From: Candidatus Neomicrothrix sp.
GTDB taxonomy: Bacteria; Actinomycetota; Acidimicrobiia; Acidimicrobiales; Aldehydirespiratoraceae
NCBI GenBank assembly: GCA_017852795.1
Contig: JAFMKU010000017.1
Location: forward strand, 1 to 34,356
DNA length: 34,356 nt
Reading direction: 5' to 3'
Within the stretch, counting starts at the first letter, position 1. Every line of letters begins with the position of its first letter. Both the position numbers and the translations under genes were made by a program. Positions 22,055 through 29,744 of this stretch are shown in pieces. The notes beneath the pieces were generated by a model. That model did no database searches. It was given only the letters and a program-made list of their open reading frames with translations, and was not told the origin of the DNA.

Positions 22055-22921
22055 ATGCGCACCAGTCCTCGAGTGACCGTCGTCGTGATCCACCGTGACC
22101 GTGTTGACGTAATCGGTAAGACGGTGACTCGGTTTCGCGAACAGTCCGTTCCGACCGAAGTGATCGTGGTCGACAACGGTTCAACCCCGGAGACACAGTC
22201 CCGACTGGCCGACGAAATCGGCGATGCTTGGCTGATCCGAACCGGTGCCAACCTTGGTTTCGGTCCGGGTGGCAACGTCGGGCTTCGTCGCTGGCTGCAT
22301 CACCACCAGACCGAGTGGGTGGCTGTCGCCCCTCACGACGCTGTTCCTCAACCAGACACGCTGGAGCGAATGCTGGACGCGTTAGACGATCGGCTCACCG
22401 TCGGACTGGCCAGTGCCGATGTAGGCGACGGGATGGTACCGGTCATTCATCCGTACCTCGGAACGATCGAGGCACTCCCGACGGTCGAGGAAGGTTTTGA
22501 ACTGTCGGGGTATCCGCACGGCACGCTGATGCTGGCTCGCCGAGCCTGCCTCGAAGAGGTTGGCTTGTTCGACGAGCGGTACTTTGCCTACTGCGAAGAA
22601 GCCGAGTTGGCGCTGAGAGCGGCAAACGCTGGCTGGCAATGCGGCCTGATCCGGGGGGCGATGGTCAACAACCCGGGGATGAGCGCCAGCATCGAACGGG
22701 TTGCCTACCTACAACTCCGCAACACCCTTCTGATGATTCGCGAACATTTCGGGCGCCGACAGGTGGCGTTCCGAATTCTGGTGGCGTTACTACAAGTCCC
22801 GATCGGTTTGGTCCGGCCCGCAGCCCGAGGGCTGCATTGGTCACCCCGCGGCAGGTTGCTCGGAGTCCGTGACTATCTGCGGGGGCGGTTTGGTCCACCC
22901 GCGGCTGACGTTCGGATCTGA
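22055..22921 (+). CDS. Glycosyltransferase family 2
   Basis: VTVVVIHRDRVDVIGKTVTRFREQ..EVIVVDNGS, later FDERYFAYCEEAELALRA. Confidence 0.9.
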   Translation: MRTSPRVTVVVIHRDRVDVIGKTVTRFREQSVPTEVIVVDNGSTPETQSRLADEIGDAWLIRTGANLGFGPGGNVGLRRWLHHHQTEWVAVAPHDAVPQPDTLERMLDALDDRLTVGLASADVGDGMVPVIHPYLGTIEALPTVEEGFELSGYPHGTLMLARRACLEEVGLFDERYFAYCEEAELALRAANAGWQCGLIRGAMVNNPGMSASIERVAYLQLRNTLLMIREHFGRRQVAFRILVALLQVPIGLVRPAARGLHWSPRGRLLGVRDYLRGRFGPPAADVRI

Positions 22922-22930
22922 ACGTCTCGG

Positions 22931-24379
22931 TTACGCCGCGTTTTCGCTGCTGTCTTCTTCGTGGTATTCGGCTTCAACGTTGACCGACCAGACATCGTGG
23001 TTGGTGCCGTTGACCATGTTTTCTACGGTCAGCATCGCCGTGTACATCGAATGGTCCTGGTTGTTGTACCGGTGCATGCCGTTGCGGCCAACTGGATAAA
23101 CGTTGCTGGCGTTGGTTTCGAGCCAGCCACGAAGCAGGTCGACGTTGTCGCGGTACGTGCCGTCGTACATCGGGTACGCCTTGGGCATCCGCACCACGAA
23201 ACCTTTCTCGACCAGTCCCGGCCCGAGCAGACCCAGCTTCTCCATTTCGGCAGTGCCTAAGGCGATGAGGTCTTCATCAGCCATCGTCCAGAGTTCGTCG
23301 CCTTCGCTGACGAAATACTCGAGACCAAGACAGGTCTTGTCGTTTTCGGGCACCATTTCCGGTGACCAACTCCGGAAGTTCTGGACCCGGCCGACGGAAA
23401 CGTCAGGGGCGTGAACGTAGATCCAGTTGTCGGGGAAACCGGCGGTTTCGGGCACTACCAACGCCACCGTGAGAAAATCGCGGAAGGTTAGGCCGTCGGC
23501 GGCAGCGAGGATTTCCGCCGGGGGAGCCGGGTCCATTGCTTTGACCAGCAACGGGATCGGCATGGTGGAGATGACGTGATCGCATTCGAAGGTCGCGGTG
23601 CCGTTTTCGGTAGTGGCAACCACCGAGGTCGCTTTGCCATCCTGATGGGTGATCCGTTCAACGTCGTGGCGGAAATGCACTTCGGAACCTTGTTCTTCCA
23701 CCAACGACTGGCAACGTTCCCACATCATCCCGGGGCCATGGCGGGGATACTCAAACTCTTCGATGAGGCTGGTGATCGATTTTTGGTTTCGCCGCGGCGC
23801 TAGGGCGTTGACGATGGCTCGGAACAGGTTCAAGTTTTTGATGCGTTGAGCCGCCCAGTCCGCCTGAATCTCGTCGGCCGGAACCCCCCACACCTTCTCG
23901 GTGTAGGTCTTGAAGAAGATCCGGTACAGCCTCCAACCAAACTTGGATGCCGTGTAACCCTCAAAGGTCGTCTGGTCTTTCGGTGGGCGAATACGAACCG
24001 CCACATAAGACAGCACGCATCGAACCGCTTCGATGATCCCGAGGTTGCCTAGAGCGTTAAAGGCCCGCAGGGGATAGTCGTAGAACTTGCCTCGGTAAAA
24101 GATGCGGCTCATGCGGGGACGAAGCAGGAACTCTTCGTCAGGCAGAATCTCGTGCCAGAGGTCCCGGACCGGTTTGACTTTGGTGAAGAACCGGTGGCCA
24201 CCAATGTCGAAACGCCAACCGTCCACTTCGGCAGTGCGCGAGATGCCTCCAACCACCGTGTCGGATTCGAGCACTGTCGCCGTTCTGCCGGCTTTGCCAA
24301 GCTCGTAGGCGGCGGTCAACCCAGCAGGGCCAGCCCCAATAATGACGGTGCTAACACCGGTTTCTGTATCTGCGGACAC
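22931..24379 (-). CDS. NAD(P)/FAD-dependent oxidoreductase (UDP-galactopyranose mutase-like/HemY-like)
   Basis: VIIGAGPAGLTAAYELGKAGRTATVLESDTVVGGISRT, DIGGHRFFTKV; GTG start with AAGGAG SD. Confidence 0.85.
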   Translation of the reverse strand: MSADTETGVSTVIIGAGPAGLTAAYELGKAGRTATVLESDTVVGGISRTAEVDGWRFDIGGHRFFTKVKPVRDLWHEILPDEEFLLRPRMSRIFYRGKFYDYPLRAFNALGNLGIIEAVRCVLSYVAVRIRPPKDQTTFEGYTASKFGWRLYRIFFKTYTEKVWGVPADEIQADWAAQRIKNLNLFRAIVNALAPRRNQKSITSLIEEFEYPRHGPGMMWERCQSLVEEQGSEVHFRHDVERITHQDGKATSVVATTENGTATFECDHVISTMPIPLLVKAMDPAPPAEILAAADGLTFRDFLTVALVVPETAGFPDNWIYVHAPDVSVGRVQNFRSWSPEMVPENDKTCLGLEYFVSEGDELWTMADEDLIALGTAEMEKLGLLGPGLVEKGFVVRMPKAYPMYDGTYRDNVDLLRGWLETNASNVYPVGRNGMHRYNNQDHSMYTAMLTVENMVNGTNHDVWSVNVEAEYHEEDSSENAA

Positions 24380-24524
24380 CGAGACTCCTTTGACCGGGGC
24401 AGCGTAGCAGTGGAGGTTCGCCGGAGAGTGATCCGACGCAACGAATCAGCGCGGATCGTTGCTTGCCGGTAGAAGTGAACTTCGGTGGCGGCACCGTGGC
24501 CTGGGGTGTGTCAGGATCGATCTC

Positions 24525-24719
24525 GTGAACACTCAGGAAATCCGCTGCCCGCGCTGCGATCAGATCGTCACTGAACGGTTCTACGGACCGTGTTCGCAAT
24601 GCCGTAGCGACCTTCGGAGCCGACTCGGTGACGTTCCGTCGGAAACTCCGGCTGCGCCAAGCGAGTTTGAACCGAAGATGAACGTCACCCCGAACGCGGT
24701 AGCGCTGCGAGACGACTAG
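24525..24719 (+). CDS. Small zinc-ribbon-like protein (64 aa)
   Basis: GTG start; two CxxC motifs: CPRCDQIVTERFYGPCSQCRSDLRSRLG. Confidence 0.65.
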   Translation: MNTQEIRCPRCDQIVTERFYGPCSQCRSDLRSRLGDVPSETPAAPSEFEPKMNVTPNAVALRDD

Positions 24720-24754
24720 GACGCTCCGGTCACTCCAAACCACGTGGCCGTCAG

Positions 24755-24813
24755 AAAAACAAAGGAGCCCCGAGTAGCCGGGTCAACTTTCGCTGACGCA
24801 ACTCCTCGGGGCT
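24755..24813 (-). terminator. Intrinsic terminator on the minus strand
   Basis: Minus strand AGCCCCGAG...CTCGGGGCT (9 bp) enclosing GTCAGC-GAAA-GTTGAC, followed by CCTTTGTTTTT. Confidence 0.78.
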
Positions 24814-25035
24814 TCCAAGGTGACACGACCCCCGGGAACGCCTTCCCGGAGTGGCTTCCTCATTTTCCTTCGGTTTTGATTCCCTCTCCGTTCCGGACCC
24901 GAAAGCCCTTCCCGGCGATGTCATCTCAACCTCGGAAACTCAGTAAACCGGTGACCTCCCCGAAGGGTTGCCACCCACGTTGGCCCGTTTCCCGAAGGTC
25001 ACGTTCCGATCGTGTCTTGTACCTCTCTTCGATCC
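24755..25035 (-). ncRNA. Candidate structured RNA or long structured 3' UTR (family not recognised)
   Basis: No convincing CDS; minus-strand helices GTGACCTTC/GGAGGTCAC (24994-25002 with 24951-24959), CCGGGAA-GGCG-TTCCCGG (24832-24849) and the GAAA-capped terminator. 5' end is not defined. Confidence 0.4.
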
Positions 25036-25101
25036 TGCGGACCTCCGTTCGGTACAACTACAGAATGCCAATCGCCATCCCCGTCTGCAAGCGATTTCGC
25101 G

Positions 25102-25197
25102 AAGTCCACAGACATTTCCCGGTAATCCCCAGTTTGTGCACCGGCCGGGCCAACTTTTCCCCACGCCGTGGGCTGGTTGTCCACAGTTTCATCCACT
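25102..25197 (+). other. Cluster of DnaA-box-like 9-mers
   Basis: AAGTCCACA (25102-25110), TTGTGCACC (25134-25142), TTTTCCCCA (25155-25163), TTGTCCACA (25177-25185), TCATCCACT (25189-25197), all in the same orientation. Confidence 0.35.
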
Positions 25198-25965
25198 TTT
25201 CCGACCGTCGATAGACCAGCCCAGTTCATCAAAAACACCTCGCAGCGCGAGAAGGTCATCGGACATGACACCGTCAACCCCGCATCGGAGCAGTTCGCGG
25301 ATCTCCTCCGGATCGTCGATGGTCCACACGTGGACATGCATTCCGAGCCGGTGCGCTCGACGCACAAATCCTGAGGTCGCTACTCGGATCGGACCCCAAC
25401 GGGCCGGCACCTGCAACACGTCGATACCGCGAAGTGCGCTACGAAACGGAAGCCTCAGCAACACGGTGGCGATCGCTAACGGACCGGCCCCGGTGCAGAG
25501 CCGGGGGCCGGTTTGTTCGACGAGCTGTTTGATGCGCGCCGCCCGTCGTCGGCTGAACGAACTAACACACACCCGGTCGTGCACTCCGTGAGCGGCGATC
25601 ATTTCGACCAGCCCATCAACGACTGCGTCGTCTTTCGGATCGAGGTTAAGCAGTGCATCCGGGAAGAGGTCGAACAGTTCGGTCAAGGTCAGGATTGGTT
25701 CGGTCCCGGCGACGGATGCCTCCCGTATGTGGGCCCACGTCAGGTCCCGTACCCGGCCGGTGCGATCGGTGACCCGGTCGAGCCGATCGTCATGAAACGC
25801 AATGATGACGCCGTCTGCGGTGGCGTGCAGATCCGTTTCGAGATACCGGAAGCCGTGTTGGTAGGCGTTGCGGAAGGCGCTCTGAGTGTTTTCCGGATAC
25901 CGGTCGGCTCCGCCGCGGTGAGCCACACCGATTGGCGAACCGTAGGACAGGAACGGGTGGACCAT
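25189..25965 (-). CDS. Glycerophosphodiester phosphodiesterase
   Basis: GVAHRGGADRYPENTQSAFRNAYQHGFRYLETDLHATADGVIIAFHDDRLDRVTDRTG: canonical GDPD motif. Confidence 0.94.
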   Translation of the reverse strand: MVHPFLSYGSPIGVAHRGGADRYPENTQSAFRNAYQHGFRYLETDLHATADGVIIAFHDDRLDRVTDRTGRVRDLTWAHIREASVAGTEPILTLTELFDLFPDALLNLDPKDDAVVDGLVEMIAAHGVHDRVCVSSFSRRRAARIKQLVEQTGPRLCTGAGPLAIATVLLRLPFRSALRGIDVLQVPARWGPIRVATSGFVRRAHRLGMHVHVWTIDDPEEIRELLRCGVDGVMSDDLLALRGVFDELGWSIDGRKSG

Positions 25966-25971
25966 GGCCAG

Positions 25972-25977
25972 AACCTA
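25972..25977 (-). promoter_or_regulatory. -10 element TAGGTT, 6 nt before the GDPD ATG (predicted leaderless)
   Basis: Minus strand TAGGTT-CTGGCC-ATG, no SD. Confidence 0.5.
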
Positions 25978-26044
25978 CTCGTCACAGGTTCTGGATTCAG
26001 CGATCACGACCGTGGTCCGACCGCCCCCGACCCGGCGACGGCAC

Positions 26045-26050
26045 TACCAT
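26045..26050 (+). promoter_or_regulatory. -10 element TACCAT, 6 nt before the SirB1-like ATG (predicted leaderless)
   Basis: TACCAT-TCGGCC-ATG, no SD. Confidence 0.5.
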
Positions 26051-26056
26051 TCGGCC

Positions 26057-26833
26057 ATGCCCGCGATCGCCCGACTCGGCCAGTTTTTTGAGAACCCGGG
26101 AACCGTCTCGCTTGAGGAGGCACTGCTGCGTTTCGCGTCGATGCGCCCATCGGTCGACGTGGACATCGCAGCTGAACTCCAGCGGCTTGACCGTTGGGCT
26201 TCAGAAATCGACGGCGCTTCGATCGAAGAACTCTGCGACCTGATGTATCGCCGTTTGGGTTTCGACGGTGACCGCGAGGACTACTACCGGTCCGAGAATT
26301 CCTACCTAGATTCGGTTCTGGCGCGGCGGCGGGGTGTGCCGATCACGCTAGCTGTGGTCTTTTTGGCCCTCGCCCGGCGAGCGTCGATTGAGGTGCGGGC
26401 CATCGGCATGCCAGGCCACTTCATGCTTCTCGACTATCAGAGCGACCGGTTCATTGACCCGTTCAACGGGGGGCGGTTCTGCCAGCGGTCCAGCCTCGAA
26501 GCGATGCTTCGCACGCGCGGGTTCGACGTGCCGGTCAGTCAGTACCTGACGGAAGTTTCCGATCAGGTCATCGCGACTCGAGTGGTTCGCAACCTTGTGG
26601 CGTCACTTGATCAGCGGCCCCAAGGTCGACTCGATTGGCTGCTGAGCGCCTGCGCTGTGCTCCCTTCGGCGTTTTTCGATCCTCAACAATTGACGTTGCT
26701 CGCTGAACGATCTGGGCATTACGGCCAGGTTGCTGATTACCTCGACTCCATCGCGCAACGGATACCCGCTACCGATCTGAAACGAAAGGTCATGCTGCAC
26801 CGAGCGCAGCGTTTGCGGGCCAAGTTGAACTGA
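26057..26833 (+). CDS. SirB1-like / transglutaminase-like family protein
   Basis: YLDSVLARRRGVPITLAVVFLALARRASIEVRAIGMPGHFMLL..FIDPFNGGRF; the listed start 25964 is an over-extension. Confidence 0.85.
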   Translation: MPAIARLGQFFENPGTVSLEEALLRFASMRPSVDVDIAAELQRLDRWASEIDGASIEELCDLMYRRLGFDGDREDYYRSENSYLDSVLARRRGVPITLAVVFLALARRASIEVRAIGMPGHFMLLDYQSDRFIDPFNGGRFCQRSSLEAMLRTRGFDVPVSQYLTEVSDQVIATRVVRNLVASLDQRPQGRLDWLLSACAVLPSAFFDPQQLTLLAERSGHYGQVADYLDSIAQRIPATDLKRKVMLHRAQRLRAKLN

Positions 26834-26881
26834 GCGTTCCCTGCGTCTCGAAACAAGGCGCGTCCGGCCGTTCCTGCTGGC

Positions 26882-26887
26882 TAGTCT
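26882..26887 (+). promoter_or_regulatory. -10 element TAGTCT, 6 nt before the pyk ATG (predicted leaderless)
   Basis: TAGTCT-TGGCGC-ATG, no SD. Confidence 0.5.
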
Positions 26888-26893
26888 TGGCGC

Positions 26894-28324
26894 ATGAACC
26901 GTCGCACCAAGATTGTGGCCACCATCGGGCCAGCGAGTGAAGACGAAGCGACCCTCCGCAAGATGGTGCGGGCCGGGATGGACGTTGCTCGGCTTGGTCT
27001 CGCCCATAACAGCATTGACGAAGCGCTCGTTCGCTTCCATCGCATCCGATCCGTGGCCGCAGCTGAAGGCCGACCGGTCGGGATCCTGATCGACCTTCCC
27101 GGGCCGAAGGTGCGGGCCGCCAACTTTGGCGAAACCGGTGTTGACCTGAGCACTGGCGACCGGCTGGAGTTGCGGGTCGGCACCGATCGCTCTACCCGCG
27201 ATGTCATCGAAGTCGATTATGAACACCTGCTTCGCGACATGCACATCGGGGACCGGTTGACGATTGGCGATGGTGGTGCCGTTCTGGAAGTTACTGACCG
27301 CGGAGACGACAATCTGATCGCTGAGGTTTCGTCCGGTTGCCGCCTGCGGGGTCGTCCCGGAGTCCACGTTCCCAGTGACCGTTTGCAGATCCCCACCCCG
27401 ACCGATCAGGACCTCGTTGCGGTCGACGCGTTCGTGGAAGCCGGAGTGGACATGATCGCAGTGAGTTTCGTGCGTTCAGCCCATGACATCCGTCGAGTAG
27501 GTACCGAACCTCACCCGCGCGGTCCGTTGATCGTGGCCAAAATCGAAACCCGCGCCGCGGTCGACAACCTCCCGGGCATCATCGAAGCGTCGGGAGCGGT
27601 GATGGTGGCCCGCGGCGATCTCGGTAACGAGTGCAGCCTTGAAGATCTCCCTCATCTACAAAAGGACATCATCCGGCAGTGCATCGCCGGGGGGCGTCCG
27701 GTTATCACCGCGACCCAGATGCTGGAGTCAATGGTCGACAGCCCTGCTCCAACCCGGGCCGAAGCGTCTGATGTGGCTAACGCCGTGTTTGATGGCTCAT
27801 CGGCGTTGATGCTTTCGGGAGAAACCGCGGTTGGGGTTGATCCAGCCAACGTGGTGCGCACCATGAGCAGCATTGCCCACCGTGCAGACGAAGAAATGGA
27901 TTACGGCGCGTGGGCTCGCAAAGTTGCGGAGTTGCGGATGACCTCGGTTGAGAAAGAACCTGCTTCGGTCACCGATGCCATGACGTTGGCCACGTGGCGA
28001 GCTGCCGGCGAGCTCGGGCTCAAGAACATCATCTGCATTTCGGGTTCGGGTTTCACGGTCCGTTCGCTGGCTCGGTTCCGTCCCGAAGCAAACATTCTTG
28101 GCTTTTCGGTCAATGAGGCCACCGTGCAACAGTTGACGCTGAGTTGGGGAACCACCCCGTTGCTGATGGAATCGGGAGGCACCAACGAGGAGATGGTGGC
28201 CGGAGCGCTCAACGCGGCGTTCCGGGCTGGACTCGTCGAGTCCGATGAACTGGTTGGCATCCTTGCCGGTTCCAACAGTCGGGCGCTGGCCACCAACGTG
28301 CTACGTATCGAACGGGTGCCGTAG
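26894..28324 (+). CDS. pyk: Pyruvate kinase
   Basis: MNRRTKIVATIGPAS, VMVARGDLGNE, TATQMLESM. Confidence 0.97.
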   Translation: MNRRTKIVATIGPASEDEATLRKMVRAGMDVARLGLAHNSIDEALVRFHRIRSVAAAEGRPVGILIDLPGPKVRAANFGETGVDLSTGDRLELRVGTDRSTRDVIEVDYEHLLRDMHIGDRLTIGDGGAVLEVTDRGDDNLIAEVSSGCRLRGRPGVHVPSDRLQIPTPTDQDLVAVDAFVEAGVDMIAVSFVRSAHDIRRVGTEPHPRGPLIVAKIETRAAVDNLPGIIEASGAVMVARGDLGNECSLEDLPHLQKDIIRQCIAGGRPVITATQMLESMVDSPAPTRAEASDVANAVFDGSSALMLSGETAVGVDPANVVRTMSSIAHRADEEMDYGAWARKVAELRMTSVEKEPASVTDAMTLATWRAAGELGLKNIICISGSGFTVRSLARFRPEANILGFSVNEATVQQLTLSWGTTPLLMESGGTNEEMVAGALNAAFRAGLVESDELVGILAGSNSRALATNVLRIERVP

Positions 28325-28360
28325 CCAGCCCAAGGTTTCACCCTCGTCGTTGCCCCGGCT

Positions 28361-28630
28361 CTATTCGTTGCATTGGGGGAGACGATCCGCTTCCGGAATT
28401 GTCACATCCACCCCAAAGACCTTGCATTCACAGGTTGCAGCGCAATCGTTGAGCTGGTCGCGTTGAAACCACGCGGCCGTACCGATCACCACGATGATGC
28501 CGATGACGAGAGCTTTGACGACGAGCTTTCGGACGAACCGTGCGACGAAGAACACAACGATCGCCAGACCGACGATCGATCCCGTAAGGATCGTCTGAAG
28601 GTTGTCCGCATTGAACCAATCGGGGAGCAT
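28361..28630 (-). CDS. Small membrane protein (89 aa), function unknown
   Basis: Hydrophobic ILTGSIVGLAIVVFFVARFV and ALVIGIIVVIGTAAWF segments; preceded by TAACAT-N6-ATG. Confidence 0.7.
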   Translation of the reverse strand: MLPDWFNADNLQTILTGSIVGLAIVVFFVARFVRKLVVKALVIGIIVVIGTAAWFQRDQLNDCAATCECKVFGVDVTIPEADRLPQCNE

Positions 28631-28636
28631 CCGGTG

Positions 28637-28642
28637 ATGTTA
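28637..28642 (-). promoter_or_regulatory. -10 element TAACAT, 6 nt before the small membrane protein ATG
   Basis: Minus strand TAACAT-CACCGG-ATG. Confidence 0.55.
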
Positions 28643-28679
28643 GTCGGGCCCGAAACCGAGTTGAGGTAGCGCCACTGAC

Positions 28680-28685
28680 TAGGCT
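28680..28685 (+). promoter_or_regulatory. -10 element TAGGCT, 6 nt before the DUF3151-like ATG
   Basis: TAGGCT-CGCCGC-ATG. Confidence 0.5.
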
Positions 28686-28691
28686 CGCCGC

Positions 28692-29120
28692 ATGAGCGAT
28701 CGCCCAGTAACCCTGACCCCGTCCGGACCTCCGGAAACCATCCTGAACCCGGAACCGGAGCAGGCACTTCTCGCCCTCCAAGACGCCGAAACGGCGGAGG
28801 ATCGGGTCGCTGCGCTGGGTCGAGTCTGTGCCCAATGGCCCCAGTTTCTGGCGGCCTGGGCCAGCTTGGGCGACGCGGTTGACGAACCCGCGCTCAAATA
28901 CGCGTGTTACCGGACTGGCTACCACCGGGGGCTGGATCGTCTCCGGGCCAACGGATGGCGGGGGAGCGGGTTCGTGCGCTGGCGCCACGAAACCAACCGG
29001 GGGTTCCTGCGAGCCTTGGCGGGGTTGCAGGCCACTGCCGGGATTATCGGCGAAACCGCGGAGCATGAACGCTGCACGGTGTTTCTCAAACAACTAGATC
29101 CGGAGTGGCCGCCGGCGTGA
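28692..29120 (+). CDS. DUF3151-like conserved actinobacterial protein
   Basis: ALKYACYRTGYHRGLDRLRANGWRGSGFVRWRHETNRGFLRALAGL, recognised as DUF3151-like. Confidence 0.8.
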   Translation: MSDRPVTLTPSGPPETILNPEPEQALLALQDAETAEDRVAALGRVCAQWPQFLAAWASLGDAVDEPALKYACYRTGYHRGLDRLRANGWRGSGFVRWRHETNRGFLRALAGLQATAGIIGETAEHERCTVFLKQLDPEWPPA

Positions 29121-29728
29121 TCCGGTGCAGCGGGGCGGTTCTTGCCGGTGGTGACAGTAAGCGTCTCGGTCAAGCCAAAGCGTTTGTCGAGATCAACGGC
29201 CGAACCCTGCTGGACCGTGCCGTTGACTGTCTTGTTCAGGCCGGTGTCGAACCCGTCACCGTGGTCGGTGGCGAACACGATCGGATCCGTGCCGCGGGAC
29301 ATGAACCGATACCTGACCGATTTCCTGGCGATGGACCCTCAGGTGGCATTCTGAGCGCCCTCCATTCCAGCGAACGTGAAGCAGTTGCGATTCTCGCCTG
29401 CGACCTTGCCGATCCTGATCCAGCTGAAATACAACGACTTCTCGGGGCGTTGACCGAAGGCGACGTGGCCGTTCCGGTTGTAGGCAGCCATCCCCAATGG
29501 CTGTTTTCGGTGTGGCGGCGAAGCGCTCGAGAACCGCTCGGCGAGGCGTTCGCCAACGGTGTGCGCGCGCCACGACATGCAATCAACGAACTTCAGGTCG
29601 TGTATCTCCCTGGGTTAGGTGACCGGTTTCGCGACATTGACACGCCCGAGGACCTTGACCGGGAGCGAAGCCGTCCTGTTCAGCAACCAGATCAGCCACC
29701 CACCCGCCTCGACGACTGGCTAGCCTGA
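29117..29728 (+). CDS. mobA: MobA-like nucleotidyltransferase (molybdenum cofactor guanylyltransferase type)
   Basis: GAVLAGGDSKRLGQAKAFVEINGRTLLDRAV; GTGA overlap with the DUF3151 stop (alternative GTG 29105). Confidence 0.82.
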   Translation: MIRCSGAVLAGGDSKRLGQAKAFVEINGRTLLDRAVDCLVQAGVEPVTVVGGEHDRIRAAGHEPIPDRFPGDGPSGGILSALHSSEREAVAILACDLADPDPAEIQRLLGALTEGDVAVPVVGSHPQWLFSVWRRSAREPLGEAFANGVRAPRHAINELQVVYLPGLGDRFRDIDTPEDLDRERSRPVQQPDQPPTRLDDWLA

Positions 29729-29744
29729 CGGTTTGGGAGGGTTC

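Noticed and set aside
24812-24836. ZTP/pfl riboswitch-like GGGTCGTGT on the minus strand
   Set aside because: The downstream conserved CCGCCUGGGCA element is absent and no purine/folate gene follows.
24960-25002. T-box-like string GTGGGTGGCAACC on the minus strand
   Set aside because: Canonical UGGNACC is not matched (extra A), and there is no aminoacyl-tRNA synthetase or amino-acid gene downstream before the terminator.
25102-25197. Chromosomal origin (oriC)
   Set aside because: No dnaA/dnaN/rpmH neighbourhood and no AT-rich unwinding element; only a DnaA-box-like cluster is reported.
24744-25214. 156-aa plus-strand ORF spanning the intergenic RNA region
   Set aside because: Composition and lack of motif suggest chance; the region shows RNA hairpins and a minus-strand terminator instead.
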